Source: Azospirillum agricola (GTDB taxonomy: Bacteria > Pseudomonadota > Alphaproteobacteria > Azospirillales > Azospirillaceae). Taken from it: a stretch of DNA of 64,000 bases. Both the position numbers and the translations under genes were made by a program. Of the stretch, positions 1-8,768 are shown in pieces (position 1 is the first letter of the stretch; the number at the start of each line of letters is the position of its first letter). The notes under the pieces were generated by a model, which saw only the letters and a list, made by a program, of their open reading frames with translations, was not told the origin of the DNA and did no database searches. The stretch is from contig NZ_JAGINM010000001.1 in assembly GCF_017876095.1 (NCBI RefSeq), positions 310,001 through 374,000 on the forward strand, read 5' to 3'.

Positions 1-323
1 GCTGCGGCGTCGGCGGGAGCGAGCGCGATGACACGGCGCGAGGATGCCAGGGCATTGGCCCAGTCGCCGGCGCCGGCGTCGATCTTCGCCAGATTGTCGT
101 GCGCCGGGATCAGGCCGGGGTCCTGCGCCACCGCCCGCACCAGCAGGCTCCGGGCTTCGTCGAAGCGGGCAAGCTGGCACAGCAGCGTGCCGGCGAAGTA
201 GAGCGTGGGCCCGTGGTTCGGATCGACGGCCAGGATGCGGTCGCACAGCGCCATCGCCTCGTCCTGCCGTCCAGCGCCATGGAACTCCAGGGCGGTCCTA
301 AGGGCTTCGCTGATGGTGGCCAT
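1..323 (-). CDS. TPR-repeat protein, N-terminal part (runs off the left edge)
   Basis: The reverse strand has an open frame starting at the ATG at 323 and still open at base 1, so only the first ~107 residues are present. The visible protein is helical with repeated TPR-like spacing, for example 'LEFHGAGRQDEAMALCDRIL' followed by 'AVDPNH', then a second unit 'LARFDEARSLLVRAVAQDP'. TPR domains mediate protein-protein contacts. In this kind of bacterium such N-termini often precede a glycosyltransferase or methyltransferase domain, but the C-terminal part is outside the window, so the function is unknown. Only a weak GGAG-like element lies upstream. It is divergent from the chemoreceptor gene at 723. 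Confidence 0.7.
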   Translation of the reverse strand, partial: MATISEALRTALEFHGAGRQDEAMALCDRILAVDPNHGPTLYFAGTLLCQLARFDEARSLLVRAVAQDPGLIPAHDNLAKIDAGAGDWANALASSRRVIALAPADAA

Positions 324-722
324 GGTGATGGACGGACGCTCCGGTCGGATGATTTCAATAATATAAACGAATGAAAACCTCCGGGTATTGGGAAATGCCG
401 AGAGTTCTCCTTGCAGGGGGATGTGGACCGATGCGGCGTTTCGCCAGCCATGGGAAGCCCGTGCTCGGCAGTAAGGTCGCCCATGCCGCGACCGCACCGC
501 CGGTCGGCAATTCGGGCCGGCTGCCCCTTTGCATTTTGCGACGCTGTTTGCAGTGCGGAATCGGGACTTTCGCATCGTGCGAAAGTCCTATTGCCTTTGA
601 TCGGTTGCCTGGCCGGGGCTTTGACGGTTTTCCGCGACCGCCGCTTTCATGCCGCACCGCATGGGGCGCTGGCATCGCCCTTGCGTGCGGCACCTGCGAA
701 ATCGTGACCGTTGGGGTGCGCC
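324..722. other. Intergenic region between divergent genes, no gene seen
   Basis: This ~400-bp gap separates the TPR gene (minus) from the chemoreceptor gene (plus) and must hold both promoters. Frames that cross it are open only because of base composition and show no recognisable protein. It has an AT-richer patch at about 349-375 and one perfect inverted repeat at 564-588. No convincing -35/-10 pair was found. Confidence 0.5.
564..588. repeat. Perfect 11-bp inverted repeat upstream of the chemoreceptor gene
   Basis: GGACTTTCGCA, a 3-nt spacer (TCG) and TGCGAAAGTCC form a perfect palindrome. There is no T-tract after it, so it looks more like an operator or an RNA hairpin in the leader than a terminator. 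The regulator is unknown. Confidence 0.5.
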
Positions 723-2411
723 GTGGGCGGATTGAGACTTACATTGCGGGCGAAGCTCTGGGCGCTCGTCGTTCTGGCCGCCATCGCGTCGATCGGCATC
801 GCCGGAGCGGCGCTGTGGATGAACAAGCAAAGCCTCCAAGAGGACCGGAAGGAGGCGCTGCGTTTCGTCGTGCAGACCGCCCATGGGCTTGCCGGCAGCT
901 ACGAGGCCGAGATCAAGGCCGGAAAGCTGACGCGTGCGGAGGCGCTTCAACGCTTCAAGGCCAACCTCGACAGCATGTTCTACAACGGCAAGGACTACAT
1001 CTTCGTCTACAACCTGGATTACCAGGCCGTCGTCCATCCGATCCGCCCGGACATGGTCGGCAAGGACCAGCGCGAGAACAAGGATTCCAACGGGGTCCAC
1101 TTCATCCGCGAACTGGTCGACACCGCGCGGACGAAGGGCGAGGGCTTCGTCGAGTATATGTACCCGAAGGCGAACAGCGACCTTCCCCTGCCGAAGCTGA
1201 GCTACGTCAGGATGTTCGAACCCTGGCAACTGCTGATCGGCACCGGCGTCTACATCGACGATCTCGACACCCGCTTCCGGGGGACGCTGTGGACGGTGCT
1301 CGGCATCGTCGGCGGTCTGGCGCTGCCGGTGGTCGGGTTGATCGCGCTGGTCGGCCACGGTATCAGCGTCCGCATCCGCCGCCTGTCCGGCGCGATGAAC
1401 GCGCTGTCGCAGGGCGACCTGTCGGTCGCCGTTCCGGAAGCCGACCGCCCCGACGAGCTGGGCGACATGGGGCGCGCCGTCCAGGTGTTCAAGGAGAACG
1501 CCGCGGCCCGCCAGCGGCTGGAGGCCGCTCAGGCCGAGCACGCCCGCCGCGCCGAGCAGGACAAGCGCCAGGCGATGGACCGGCTGGCGAACGGTTTCGA
1601 GGGATCCGTCGGCGGCATGATCCGGACGGTCGCCGCGACCACCGAGGAACTGGACCGCAAGGTCCGCGCCATGTCGCAGGCGGCCGACCAGACGAACCGT
1701 CTGGCGACCGTGGTCGCCTCGGCCAGCGACACCACGGCGGCCAACGTGCAGACCGTCGCCTCGGCCTCGCAGCAGCTCTCAAGCTCCATCGTCGAGATCG
1801 GCCAGCAGGTGTCCGAGGCCAGCCGCGTGGCGGCCGAGGCGGTCGGGCTGGCGCAGCAGGCCAACAGCCGCATCGGCAGCCTCGCCGACGCGGTGGGCCG
1901 GATCGGCACCGTGGTCGGTCTGATCAACTCGATCGCCGGCCAGACCAACCTGCTGGCGCTGAACGCGACGATCGAAGCGGCCCGTGCCGGGGAGGCCGGC
2001 AAGGGCTTCGCCGTCGTGGCGAGCGAGGTGAAGGCGCTGGCCAACCAGACGGCGAAGGCCACCGACGAGATCGGCGGCCAGATGAGCGGCATCCAGGCGG
2101 TGACCGGCCAGGCGGTGGCGGAGATCCAGAGCGTCGCGTCGGTCATCGACCGGTTGAGCGGCATCGCCACCGCGATTTCCGCCGCCGTCGAGGAGCAGAA
2201 CGCGGCGACCGCCGAGATCTCGCGCAGTGTCCAGCAGGCCGCCGCCGGCACCGGCGAGGTGTCGTCGAGCATCGCCGGCGTCACCGTGGCGTCGGACCAG
2301 AGCGGCCGCACCGCGCGCGAACTGGTGGACGCGCTCGGCACGCTGTCGGGGCAGGCGGACAGCCTGAAGACCCAGGTGGCCAGCTTCCTCGACACCGTCC
2401 GCGCGGCGTAG
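723..2411 (+). CDS. Methyl-accepting chemotaxis protein with single Cache sensor
   Basis: This is a transmembrane chemoreceptor of about 562 aa that passes ligand information to CheA/CheW. A first membrane helix (about residues 12-32) is followed by a periplasmic segment of ~150 aa resembling sCache_2 ('[11 protein letters not shown]', later '[14 protein letters not shown]'). A second helix follows at about 188-210, then a HAMP region ending in '[16 protein letters not shown]', and a long helical signalling domain whose tip reads '[16 protein letters not shown]'. The C-terminus ends at the helical bundle and has no CheR-tether pentapeptide. I prefer the GTG at 723 because a GGGG element precedes it; a TTG at 711 would add four residues. 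The ligand cannot be told from sequence; sCache_2 receptors often bind small organic acids. Confidence 0.9.
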   Translation: MGGLRLTLRAKLWALVVLAAIASIGIAGAALWMNKQSLQEDRKEALRFVVQTAHGLAGSYEAEIKAGKLTRAEALQRFKANLDSMFYNGKDYIFVYNLDYQAVVHPIRPDMVGKDQRENKDSNGVHFIRELVDTARTKGEGFVEYMYPKANSDLPLPKLSYVRMFEPWQLLIGTGVYIDDLDTRFRGTLWTVLGIVGGLALPVVGLIALVGHGISVRIRRLSGAMNALSQGDLSVAVPEADRPDELGDMGRAVQVFKENAAARQRLEAAQAEHARRAEQDKRQAMDRLANGFEGSVGGMIRTVAATTEELDRKVRAMSQAADQTNRLATVVASASDTTAANVQTVASASQQLSSSIVEIGQQVSEASRVAAEAVGLAQQANSRIGSLADAVGRIGTVVGLINSIAGQTNLLALNATIEAARAGEAGKGFAVVASEVKALANQTAKATDEIGGQMSGIQAVTGQAVAEIQSVASVIDRLSGIATAISAAVEEQNAATAEISRSVQQAAAGTGEVSSSIAGVTVASDQSGRTARELVDALGTLSGQADSLKTQVASFLDTVRAA

Positions 2412-2441
2412 GCGCGCCGGTTCCTCCGGACGGACAAACGG

Positions 2442-2474
2442 AAAGGGCGCCCCCCGCGAGGAGGGCGCCCTTTT
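2442..2474. terminator. Bidirectional terminator between convergent mcp and gap
   Basis: The stem AAAGGGCGCCC pairs with GGGCGCCCTTT, followed by TTTTC on the plus strand and a matching T-run on the minus strand. It serves the chemoreceptor gene and gap, which converge here. Confidence 0.85.
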
Positions 2475-2497
2475 CGTTTCCGGCGGACCGGAGACGC

Positions 2498-3505
2498 TTA
2501 CTTCGCGTTCGCCATGGCGACGGCGGTGTCGCTCATGCGGTTCGAGAAGCCCCACTCGTTGTCGTACCAGGTCATGATGCGGACGAAGTTGCCGTCGATG
2601 ACCTTGGTCTCGTTCAGCGCGAAGATCGAGCTGTGCGGGTCGTGGTTGAAGTCGGTCGAGACCAGCTCTTCCGTGTAGGCGCCCAGCACATTCTTCAGCG
2701 CGCCGTTCGACGCCTCGGAGATCGCCTTATTGATCTCCTCCACCGAGGTGGCGCGCTTGGCGGTGAACTTGAAGTCGACGACCGAGACGTTCGGGGTCGG
2801 GACGCGCATGGCGGTGCCGTCCAGCTTGCCCTTCAGTTCCGGCAGGACCTTGCCGACGGCCTTGGCCGCGCCGGTCGAGGTCGGGATCATGTTCAGGGCC
2901 GCCGCGCGGGCGCGGTGCAGGTCCTTGTGGTTGGTGTCGACGATGCGCTGGTCACCCGTGTAGGAGTGGATCGTCGTCATGAAGCCCTTCTCGATGCCCA
3001 CGAGGTTGTGGAGCACGTGCGCCACCGGCGCCAGGCAGTTGGTGGTGCACGACGCGTTCGAGACGATGCGGTGCTCGGCCTTGAGCTGGTCGTGGTTCAC
3101 GCCGTAGACGACCGTGATGTCCTCGTCGGTCGCCGGGGCGGAGATCAGGACCTTCTCGGCGCCCGCTTCCAGGTGCTTGGCGGCGTCGGCGCGCTTGGTG
3201 AAGATGCCCGAGCATTCCAGGGCGATCTGGACGTTCAGATCCTTCCAGGGCAGCTTGGCCGGATCACGCTCCTGCACGACCTTGATCTCGTGGCCGTTGA
3301 CGACCAGGACGCCGTCGCGGGTCTCGATGGTGCCGGGGAAGCGGCCGTGGACGCTGTCGTACTTCAGCAGATGCGCGTTGGCCTTGAGGTCGGCGAGGTC
3401 GTTGATCGCCACGACCTCCACGTCCTTGCGGCCGCTCTCGTAGATGGCGCGCAGAACCAGACGGCCGATGCGGCCAAAACCGTTGATCGCTACCCGAACA
3501 GCCAT
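2498..3505 (-). CDS. gap: Glyceraldehyde-3-phosphate dehydrogenase, type I
   Basis: This enzyme oxidises glyceraldehyde 3-phosphate to 1,3-bisphosphoglycerate with NAD(P)+, in cytoplasmic glycolysis/gluconeogenesis. The 335-aa length is usual. It has the N-terminal dinucleotide fold 'INGFGRIGRLVLRA', the catalytic motif 'SNASCTTNCLAP' with the nucleophilic Cys near residue 152, and the conserved C-terminal 'WYDNEWGFSNRM'. The start at 3505 has a strong GGAGGAA ribosome site; a frame extension upstream of it is not conserved in character. It lies 57 bp downstream of tkt on the same strand, so tkt-gap is probably one operon, linking the pentose phosphate and lower glycolytic pathways as in many alphaproteobacteria. 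Confidence 0.97.
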   Translation of the reverse strand: MAVRVAINGFGRIGRLVLRAIYESGRKDVEVVAINDLADLKANAHLLKYDSVHGRFPGTIETRDGVLVVNGHEIKVVQERDPAKLPWKDLNVQIALECSGIFTKRADAAKHLEAGAEKVLISAPATDEDITVVYGVNHDQLKAEHRIVSNASCTTNCLAPVAHVLHNLVGIEKGFMTTIHSYTGDQRIVDTNHKDLHRARAAALNMIPTSTGAAKAVGKVLPELKGKLDGTAMRVPTPNVSVVDFKFTAKRATSVEEINKAISEASNGALKNVLGAYTEELVSTDFNHDPHSSIFALNETKVIDGNFVRIMTWYDNEWGFSNRMSDTAVAMANAK

Positions 3506-3562
3506 TTCTTCCTCCAGTTTGAACTGTGGGGCGCCCAAGTCAGGCAGTACGCCCCGCTTCTC

Positions 3563-5560
3563 TCAGAGACGCGCCTTGACGGCGGCGACGACGGCTTCGG
3601 CGGTGATGCCGAAATGCTTGTAGAGTTCCTGGTAGGGCGCCGATTCGCCGAAGCCGGTCATGCCGACGAAGGCGCCCTTGTCGCCCAGCCAGCGGTCCCA
3701 GCCCAGACGGATCGCCGCCTCGACGCCGACGCGGACGCCGGTGCCGAGCACGGAGGCCTTGTACGCGTCGTCCTGGGCGGCGAACAGCTCCCAACTCGGC
3801 ATAGACACGACGGCGGTGCCTACGCCTTCGGCCTGAAGCGCCTTGCGGGCCTCCATGGCGAGCGAGACCTCGGAGCCGGTGGCGAGGATGGTCGCCTTGC
3901 GCTCGCCCTCGGCCTCGGCCAGGACATAGGCGCCGCGGGCGCTGCGGTTCTCGGCGGTGTGCTCGGTGCGCAGCGTCGGCACGTTCTGGCGGGTCAGCGC
4001 CAGCACCGACGGGGTGCCGGTCGCCTCAAGGGCGATCTGCCAGCACTCGGCGGTCTCGACCGCGTCGCCGGGGCGCAGCACCAGCAGGTTGGGGATGGCG
4101 CGCAGGGCCGCCAGATGCTCGACCGGCTGGTGGGTCGGGCCGTCCTCGCCGAGACCGATCGAGTCGTGGGTCATCACGAAGACCGTGCGCTGCTTCATCA
4201 GCGCGGCGAGGCGGATCGCCGGGCGGCAGTAGTCGGCGAACTGCATGAAGGTGCCGCCGTAGGGGATGACGCCGCCGTGCAGCGCCATGCCGTTCATGAC
4301 GGTCGCCATGCCGTGCTCGCGCACGCCGTAGCGGACGTAGCGGCCGTTGAACTCCCCACGGCCCGTCACGTCGGCGGTGTTCTTCGCCTTGGTGTTGTTC
4401 GACGGCGTCAGGTCGGCCGAGCCACCGATCATCTCGGGGATGGCTGGGACCAGCGCGTCGAGCACGTTGCCCGAGGCGACGCGGGTCGCCCAGCTCGGCT
4501 TGTCGGCGCTGATCTTCTCCTTCAGCGCGACGATGGTGTCGGCGAGGCCGGCGGGAACGCCGCGGTCGACGGCCTGCGTGAACTGCTTGGCGACGGCCGC
4601 GTCGAGGGCGGCGAAGCGCTCGCTCCAGCCCTGGAAGGCGCCGGCGCTGCGGGTGCCGGCGGCGCGCCAGGCGGACAGCACGTCGTCGGGGATCACGAAG
4701 GGCTCGTGGGTCCAGCCGATCGCCTCGCGGGTCGCGGCGACCTCGTCGGCGCCCAGCGGCGAGCCGTGGCAGCCGTGGGTGTTGGCCTTGTTCGGCGCGC
4801 CCTTGCCGATGATGGTGCGGCAGGCGATCAGCGTCGGCTTGTCGGTCGAGGTCTGCGCGGCGGCGATCGCCTTGGCGACGGCGTCGGTGTCGTGGCCGTC
4901 GACCGAAATCGTGTTCCAGCCGTAGGAGCGGAAGCGCGCCGGGGTGTCGTCGGTGAAGCTGAGGTCGGTCGAGCCGTCGATCGAGATGTGGTTGTCGTCC
5001 CACAGCACGATCAGGCGGTTCAGCCCGAGATGGCCGGCCAGCGAGCAGGCCTCGTGGCTGACGCCCTCCATCAGGTCGCCGTCGGACGCGATGACGTAGG
5101 TGAAGTGGTCGACCAGGGCGTCGCCGAAGCGGGCGTTGGTGATCCGCTCGGCCAGCGCCATGCCGACGGCGGTCGAGACGCCCTGGCCGAGCGGGCCGGT
5201 GGTCATCTCGATGCCCAGGGTCGGATCGACCTCCGGGTGGCCGGGGGTCAGGCTGCCGAGCTGGCGGAAGTTCCTCAGCTGGTCGATGGTCATCCGCTCA
5301 TAGCCGGTCAGGTAGGCCAGCGCGTAGATCAGCATCGAGCCATGGCCGGCCGACAGCACGAAGCGGTCGCGGTCGGCCCAGGTCGGGTTCTTCGGGTCGA
5401 ACTTCAGGAACTTGGTGAACAGCACCGTCGCGACGTCGGCCATGCCCATCGGCATGCCCGGATGGCCGGACTTCGCGGCCTCGACCGCGTCCATGGCGAG
5501 GGCGCGGATTGCGCTGGCCATCGTGTGGAGGGAGGGCTGGGCGGAGGTCTCAGCGGACAT
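3563..5560 (-). CDS. tkt: Transketolase
   Basis: This thiamine-diphosphate enzyme transfers two-carbon ketol units between sugar phosphates in the non-oxidative pentose phosphate (or Calvin) pathway. The product is 665 aa, the normal length. Visible features are '[13 protein letters not shown]' near the N-terminus, the ThDP-binding stretch from 'SDGDLMEG' to 'DDNHISIDG' (about 155-190), the pyrimidine-domain motif '[19 protein letters not shown]', and a C-terminal domain ending 'VAAVKARL'. I chose the ATG at 5560 because it begins the conserved region ('[10 protein letters not shown]') and has an AGGA element upstream; 19 extra in-frame codons further upstream look non-coding. It is followed by gap. 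Confidence 0.97.
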   Translation of the reverse strand: MSAETSAQPSLHTMASAIRALAMDAVEAAKSGHPGMPMGMADVATVLFTKFLKFDPKNPTWADRDRFVLSAGHGSMLIYALAYLTGYERMTIDQLRNFRQLGSLTPGHPEVDPTLGIEMTTGPLGQGVSTAVGMALAERITNARFGDALVDHFTYVIASDGDLMEGVSHEACSLAGHLGLNRLIVLWDDNHISIDGSTDLSFTDDTPARFRSYGWNTISVDGHDTDAVAKAIAAAQTSTDKPTLIACRTIIGKGAPNKANTHGCHGSPLGADEVAATREAIGWTHEPFVIPDDVLSAWRAAGTRSAGAFQGWSERFAALDAAVAKQFTQAVDRGVPAGLADTIVALKEKISADKPSWATRVASGNVLDALVPAIPEMIGGSADLTPSNNTKAKNTADVTGRGEFNGRYVRYGVREHGMATVMNGMALHGGVIPYGGTFMQFADYCRPAIRLAALMKQRTVFVMTHDSIGLGEDGPTHQPVEHLAALRAIPNLLVLRPGDAVETAECWQIALEATGTPSVLALTRQNVPTLRTEHTAENRSARGAYVLAEAEGERKATILATGSEVSLAMEARKALQAEGVGTAVVSMPSWELFAAQDDAYKASVLGTGVRVGVEAAIRLGWDRWLGDKGAFVGMTGFGESAPYQELYKHFGITAEAVVAAVKARL

Positions 5561-5893
5561 CGGGGCGTTTTCCTGGAGTCGGGCGCGCGAAGCAGGGAAG
5601 GGCAACGGCAGATGCACGGGCGCCTGTCAAGGCTCCGTGAAACGCGCGCACCATGCAGAAGCCTAGGCCCAAGGTCAACATGCGAATGGGAGGGTTTCGG
5701 CTCGGACAGGGGCGTCAGCAGGAGCGGGGCCGGGGGGAGGGGTGGGGGCAGGGGTGGGGCAGGGGGCGGGGGTGGGCCGATCGGCCGCACCGGATTTGCC
5801 GTTGACGGGTCCGTCCGCCCACCCCACCTTTACCACTTCCGCGCCAGAACGGCGCGTGCGGGACGCCCAATCCGGTTCGAAGGTCTTCGCTGT
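5561..5893. other. Intergenic region between divergent tkt and DUF4164-zapA
   Basis: This 333-bp gap contains the start-proximal promoters of two divergent units. No protein-like frame is convincing. Its main feature is an extreme run of G-blocks at 5726-5776, annotated separately. Confidence 0.6.
5726..5776 (+). repeat. G-run tract with quadruplex-forming pattern
   Basis: Within 51 bp the plus strand carries eight runs of four or more guanines plus a terminal GGG, separated by one or two bases (C, CC, A, T or CA). This exceeds the usual intramolecular G-quadruplex pattern of four G-runs. It sits in the intergenic region upstream of the DUF4164-zapA-6S cluster and on the non-template side for that direction. 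No other intergenic region in the window has comparable G-run density. Confidence 0.7.
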
Positions 5894-6118
5894 ATGGATA
5901 CGCTGAAAGCGGCGCTGGAGCGCTTGGGCAAGGCCGTCGATCGGCTGGAACACGCGGCGGCGGCCCGCGAGGAGCGCGTCGCCCGGCGCGACCAGGAGCT
6001 GACCCGCGCGCTGGAGACGGCGCGCGCCGATCGGGCGACCGCCCAGGCCACCGCCGAAACCGTGTCGCAGCGGCTGGAGGTCGCCATCGGTCGTCTGGAA
6101 CAGGTGCTGGAGAGCTGA
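5894..6118 (+). CDS. DUF4164-like small coiled-coil protein
   Basis: The 74-aa protein is nearly all helix with heptad character ('ALERLGKAVDRLEHAAAARE' and later 'VAIGRLEQVLES'), rich in Glu, Arg and Ala, and has no signal or membrane segment. Small coiled-coil proteins of the DUF4164 type are found directly upstream of zapA in alphaproteobacteria. Its stop is 4 bp before the zapA ATG, so the two are surely co-translated. A role in division through ZapA is inferred from this linkage only. The start ATG at 5894 is the first in-frame Met of the coiled coil. Confidence 0.75.
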   Translation: MDTLKAALERLGKAVDRLEHAAAAREERVARRDQELTRALETARADRATAQATAETVSQRLEVAIGRLEQVLES

Positions 6119-6122
6119 CCCC

Positions 6123-6437
6123 ATGGCCCAGGTCGACATCGAGGTGAACGGACGCGCCTACCGCATGCTGTGCGAGGACGGGCAGGAGCGCCGCCTGAGG
6201 GAGCTCGCCGACTATGTGGACGGCCGGCTGAAGCAGCTGACCGGCGGCGGCAAGAGCGGGTCGGAGGCGCAGATGATGCTGATGACCTGCCTCGTGCTGG
6301 CCGACGAGTTGCAGGACGTGATGGCCGGGCGCGGCATCACCGCCAAATCGGCGATCGACGAGGCGGAGGTCGCCTCCGGCATCGATCACGTCGCGAAACG
6401 CATCGAAGAGGTTGCCGCGCGGCTCGAACGCGCCTAG
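6123..6437 (+). CDS. zapA: Cell division protein ZapA
   Basis: ZapA binds FtsZ and promotes protofilament bundling at the division site. The 104-aa protein has the family pattern: an N-terminal beta segment 'VDIEVNGRAYRMLCEDGQE', then 'RLRELADYVDGRL', and a long C-terminal helix ending 'RIEEVAARLERA'. It is immediately downstream of the coiled-coil gene and immediately upstream of 6S RNA, the conserved order in many proteobacteria. Confidence 0.9.
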   Translation: MAQVDIEVNGRAYRMLCEDGQERRLRELADYVDGRLKQLTGGGKSGSEAQMMLMTCLVLADELQDVMAGRGITAKSAIDEAEVASGIDHVAKRIEEVAARLERA

Positions 6438-6447
6438 ATTGGTAAAC

Positions 6448-6616
6448 GGAAGGTCGCTGCCTGGTTCGACAGGCTGCAATAATCCCCAGGGCCGATAACC
6501 TTGATCTCTAGGGAGCTGTCCCTGTCCGAACCCTTGGTCCGGGTACACGGCGCCCACCTGCTCATGCAGGCCATGGAGGATAGGCACATGGCCACCGGCC
6601 GAGGCGGCGCCTTCCG
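6448..6616 (+). ncRNA. ssrS: 6S RNA
   Basis: 6S RNA mimics an open promoter and sequesters sigma-70 RNA polymerase. The span between zapA and the 5-formyl-THF cyclo-ligase gene is the standard location. The ends can pair: GGAAGG at 6448-6453 with CCTTCC at 6610-6615, continuing into CGCTGCC / GGCGGCG, which makes a ~169-nt rod. The internal segments 'CTAGGGAGCTGTCCCTGTCC' and 'CATGCAGGCCATGGAGG' resemble alphaproteobacterial 6S sequence. A pyrimidine/T-rich stretch follows at 6617-6627. The exact 5' end is inferred from the closing stem. Confidence 0.85.
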
Positions 6617-6652
6617 CCCTCCTTTTCCCGATCATCCCCGCATCATCCGACG

Positions 6653-7231
6653 ATGACCGATCCGCAAGGCAAGGACGCCGCCCGCAGACAGGCGCGCGCC
6701 GTGCGCGACGCCATCGCCGACGGGTCTTTCCGCGAGCGGGCCGCGCTGGCGGTGCGCGACCGCGTGGCCGGGCTCGGCCTGCCGCCGGGCGTGGTCGGGG
6801 GCTACTGGCCGCTCGGTTCGGAACTCGACGCGCGGCCGGCTTTGATCCATCTTAGGACCCTTGGGCACGGCGTGGCGCTGCCGGTCTCCGGACCGCGCGG
6901 CACGGCGCTTCTGTTCCGCGACTGGGACCCGGACGAGCCGGCGGTGGCCGGTCGCTACGGCATCCTGGAGCCGGGGGAGGGGCGGGCGGTCGTGCCGCAC
7001 CCGTCGGTGCTGCTGGTGCCGCTGCTGGCCTTCGACCGCGGCGGGCATCGGCTGGGCTACGGCGCCGGTTATTACGACCGGACGCTGGACGTGCTGCGGG
7101 CGGCGGGGCCGGTGCTGGCGGTGGGGGTCGCCTTCGCCGCGCAGGAGGTCGCGACGGTGCCGAGCGCCGATCACGACGAGCGGCTGGATTGGATCGTGAC
7201 GGAGCGCGAGACGCTCCGCATTGGTGGATGA
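6653..7231 (+). CDS. fau: 5-formyltetrahydrofolate cyclo-ligase
   Basis: This enzyme converts 5-formyl-THF plus ATP to 5,10-methenyl-THF in folate one-carbon metabolism. The 192-aa protein has the N-terminal 'RRQARAVRDAI' (basic ATP-binding segment), 'GGYWPLGSELD', and the glycine-rich signature 'RLGYGAGYYDRTL' near residue 135, followed by 'VGVAFAAQEV' and 'HDERLDWIVTE'. It directly follows 6S RNA, matching the ssrS-ygfA arrangement, so read-through from the 6S promoter is likely. The next gene starts 13 bp after its stop. Confidence 0.93.
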   Translation: MTDPQGKDAARRQARAVRDAIADGSFRERAALAVRDRVAGLGLPPGVVGGYWPLGSELDARPALIHLRTLGHGVALPVSGPRGTALLFRDWDPDEPAVAGRYGILEPGEGRAVVPHPSVLLVPLLAFDRGGHRLGYGAGYYDRTLDVLRAAGPVLAVGVAFAAQEVATVPSADHDERLDWIVTERETLRIGG

Positions 7232-7244
7232 GGCGGACGGGACG

Positions 7245-8069
7245 ATGCGTATTCTCTTTTTCGGCGATGTGGTTGGGCGGGCCGGGCGCGACGCGGTGAT
7301 CGCGCACATGCCGGCGCTGCGCGAGCGGCTCGACCCCGACCTGACCGTGGTCAACGGCGAGAACGCCGCCGGCGGCTACGGCGTCACCGTCAAGATCGCC
7401 GAGGAGTTCTTCGCCGCCGGCATCGACGTGGTGACGCTGGGAAACCACACCTGGGACCAGAAGGAGCTGGTCGGCACCATCGAGCAGCAGCCGCGCATCG
7501 TCCGGCCGGTCAACTACCCGGAGGGCACGCCGGGGCGCGGCTTCGTGCTGCTCCAGGCGCGCGGCGGGCGCAAGGTGCTGGTGGTCAACGTGCTGCTGCG
7601 CCTGTTCATGGAGCCGATGGACGACCCCTTCGCGGCGGTCGACCGCGTGCTGAAGGCGCACCGGCTGGGGGCTGGCGGCGTGGACGCGATCCTGATCGAC
7701 GTCCATGGCGAGGCGACCAGCGAGAAGATGATCATGGGCCATTTCTGCGACGGCCGCGCCTCGCTGGTGGTCGGCACGCACAGCCATGTGCCGACCGCCG
7801 ACCATGTCGTCCTGCCCAAGGGCACCGCCTACCAGACCGACGCCGGCATGTGCGGCGACTACGACAGCGCCATCGGCATGAAGAAGGAGATCGCCATGGC
7901 CAAGATGGTGCGCAAGCTGCCGACCGAGCGCCTGTCGCCGGCCGAGGGCGAGGGCACCGTCTGCGGCTGCTACGTGGAGACCGACGACCGCACCGGGCTG
8001 GCGCTGCGCATCGAGCCGCTGCGGTTGGGCGGTCGCCTGAGCCAGACGGTGCCGGAGCGGAATCAGTAA
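7245..8069 (+). CDS. TIGR00282/YmdB-family metallophosphoesterase
   Basis: The 274-aa protein has the metal-ligand motifs of the YmdB family: 'FFGDVVGRAGRD' at the start, 'VVNGENAAGGYG', 'GNHTWDQKE', 'DVHGEATSEK' and 'GTHSHVPTADH'. Members have a calcineurin-like fold; Bacillus YmdB hydrolyses 2',3'-cyclic nucleotides and affects biofilm versus motility. The substrate here is not known. The ATG at 7245 fits the conserved N-terminus; an upstream in-frame TTG would overlap fau. It is probably co-transcribed with fau. Confidence 0.88.
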   Translation: MRILFFGDVVGRAGRDAVIAHMPALRERLDPDLTVVNGENAAGGYGVTVKIAEEFFAAGIDVVTLGNHTWDQKELVGTIEQQPRIVRPVNYPEGTPGRGFVLLQARGGRKVLVVNVLLRLFMEPMDDPFAAVDRVLKAHRLGAGGVDAILIDVHGEATSEKMIMGHFCDGRASLVVGTHSHVPTADHVVLPKGTAYQTDAGMCGDYDSAIGMKKEIAMAKMVRKLPTERLSPAEGEGTVCGCYVETDDRTGLALRIEPLRLGGRLSQTVPERNQ

Positions 8070-8088
8070 CGGGGAGGAGGGCCATCCA

Positions 8089-8571
8089 ATGGGTTTCCAA
8101 GCCAAGTACGACGATGATTTCCACGCCTGGGCCATGGAGCAGGCCGCTCGTCTGCGCGAGGCCGCCGCGTCGGGAACCAACCTGCCGCTGGATTGGGAGA
8201 ACCTCGCCGAGGAAATCGAGAGCATGGGGCGCAGCGACAAGCGCGAGGTCGTCAGCCGGCTGGCTCGCATCATCGAGCATCTGCTGAAGCTGGAGCTGTC
8301 CCCGGCCGAGGCGCCGCGTGCGGGATGCCGGCGGTCCGTGATCCAGCAGCGAAAGGGTTTGGCGCGTGTGTTTCGGGAGAGCCCGAGCCTGAAGGCCGGG
8401 GGCGACGGCTTCCTTGCCGATGCCTGGGCGGATGGTCGGCGGGACGCGGCCGATGGGCTGGAGGCCGACGGCATCTTCGAGAGGGAATTGCCGCGCGAGT
8501 GCCCCTACGCGCTCGCCGAACTCCTGGACGACGGTTTCTGGCCCGCCAACCAGCACGGGCTGCCCCGGTAG
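8089..8571 (+). CDS. DUF29 domain protein, copy 1
   Basis: This 160-aa cytosolic protein has the DUF29 pattern: 'YDDDFHAWAMEQAARLRE', then '[20 protein letters not shown]' and a helical segment 'LARIIEHLLKLELSP'. DUF29 proteins are common in cyanobacteria and Rhodospirillales and have no established biochemical role. A paralogue with the same '[10 protein letters not shown]' core lies at 58255-58740. GGGGAGGAGGG precedes the ATG. It sits 19 bp after the phosphoesterase gene and could be the operon's last gene. Confidence 0.85.
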   Translation: MGFQAKYDDDFHAWAMEQAARLREAAASGTNLPLDWENLAEEIESMGRSDKREVVSRLARIIEHLLKLELSPAEAPRAGCRRSVIQQRKGLARVFRESPSLKAGGDGFLADAWADGRRDAADGLEADGIFERELPRECPYALAELLDDGFWPANQHGLPR

Positions 8572-8768
8572 TCGTGGCGCCGGGGCAACGTCCGCCGCCT
8601 GTTGCGCCGAACGGCCCGGGTCACGCCGCAATCTCGCCATATTGACTTTCTAATCCGGTGGGTGTCGTCTCCGCGCCGAACGCGTGCGGTGGCGTTGCGG
8701 ACCTGTTACATGTGTCGTGCGGCCACCCGCCGATTTAACCCGCTCTTTGTCCGAGGCTCGTTCGACCC

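Noticed and set aside
371..6118. A 1915-codon open frame on the plus strand opposite gap and tkt
   Set aside because: It is an antisense artefact of high GC third positions. Its translation over gap/tkt is low-complexity Arg/Gly/Ala sequence. Only its last 74 codons (from 5894) are a real gene.
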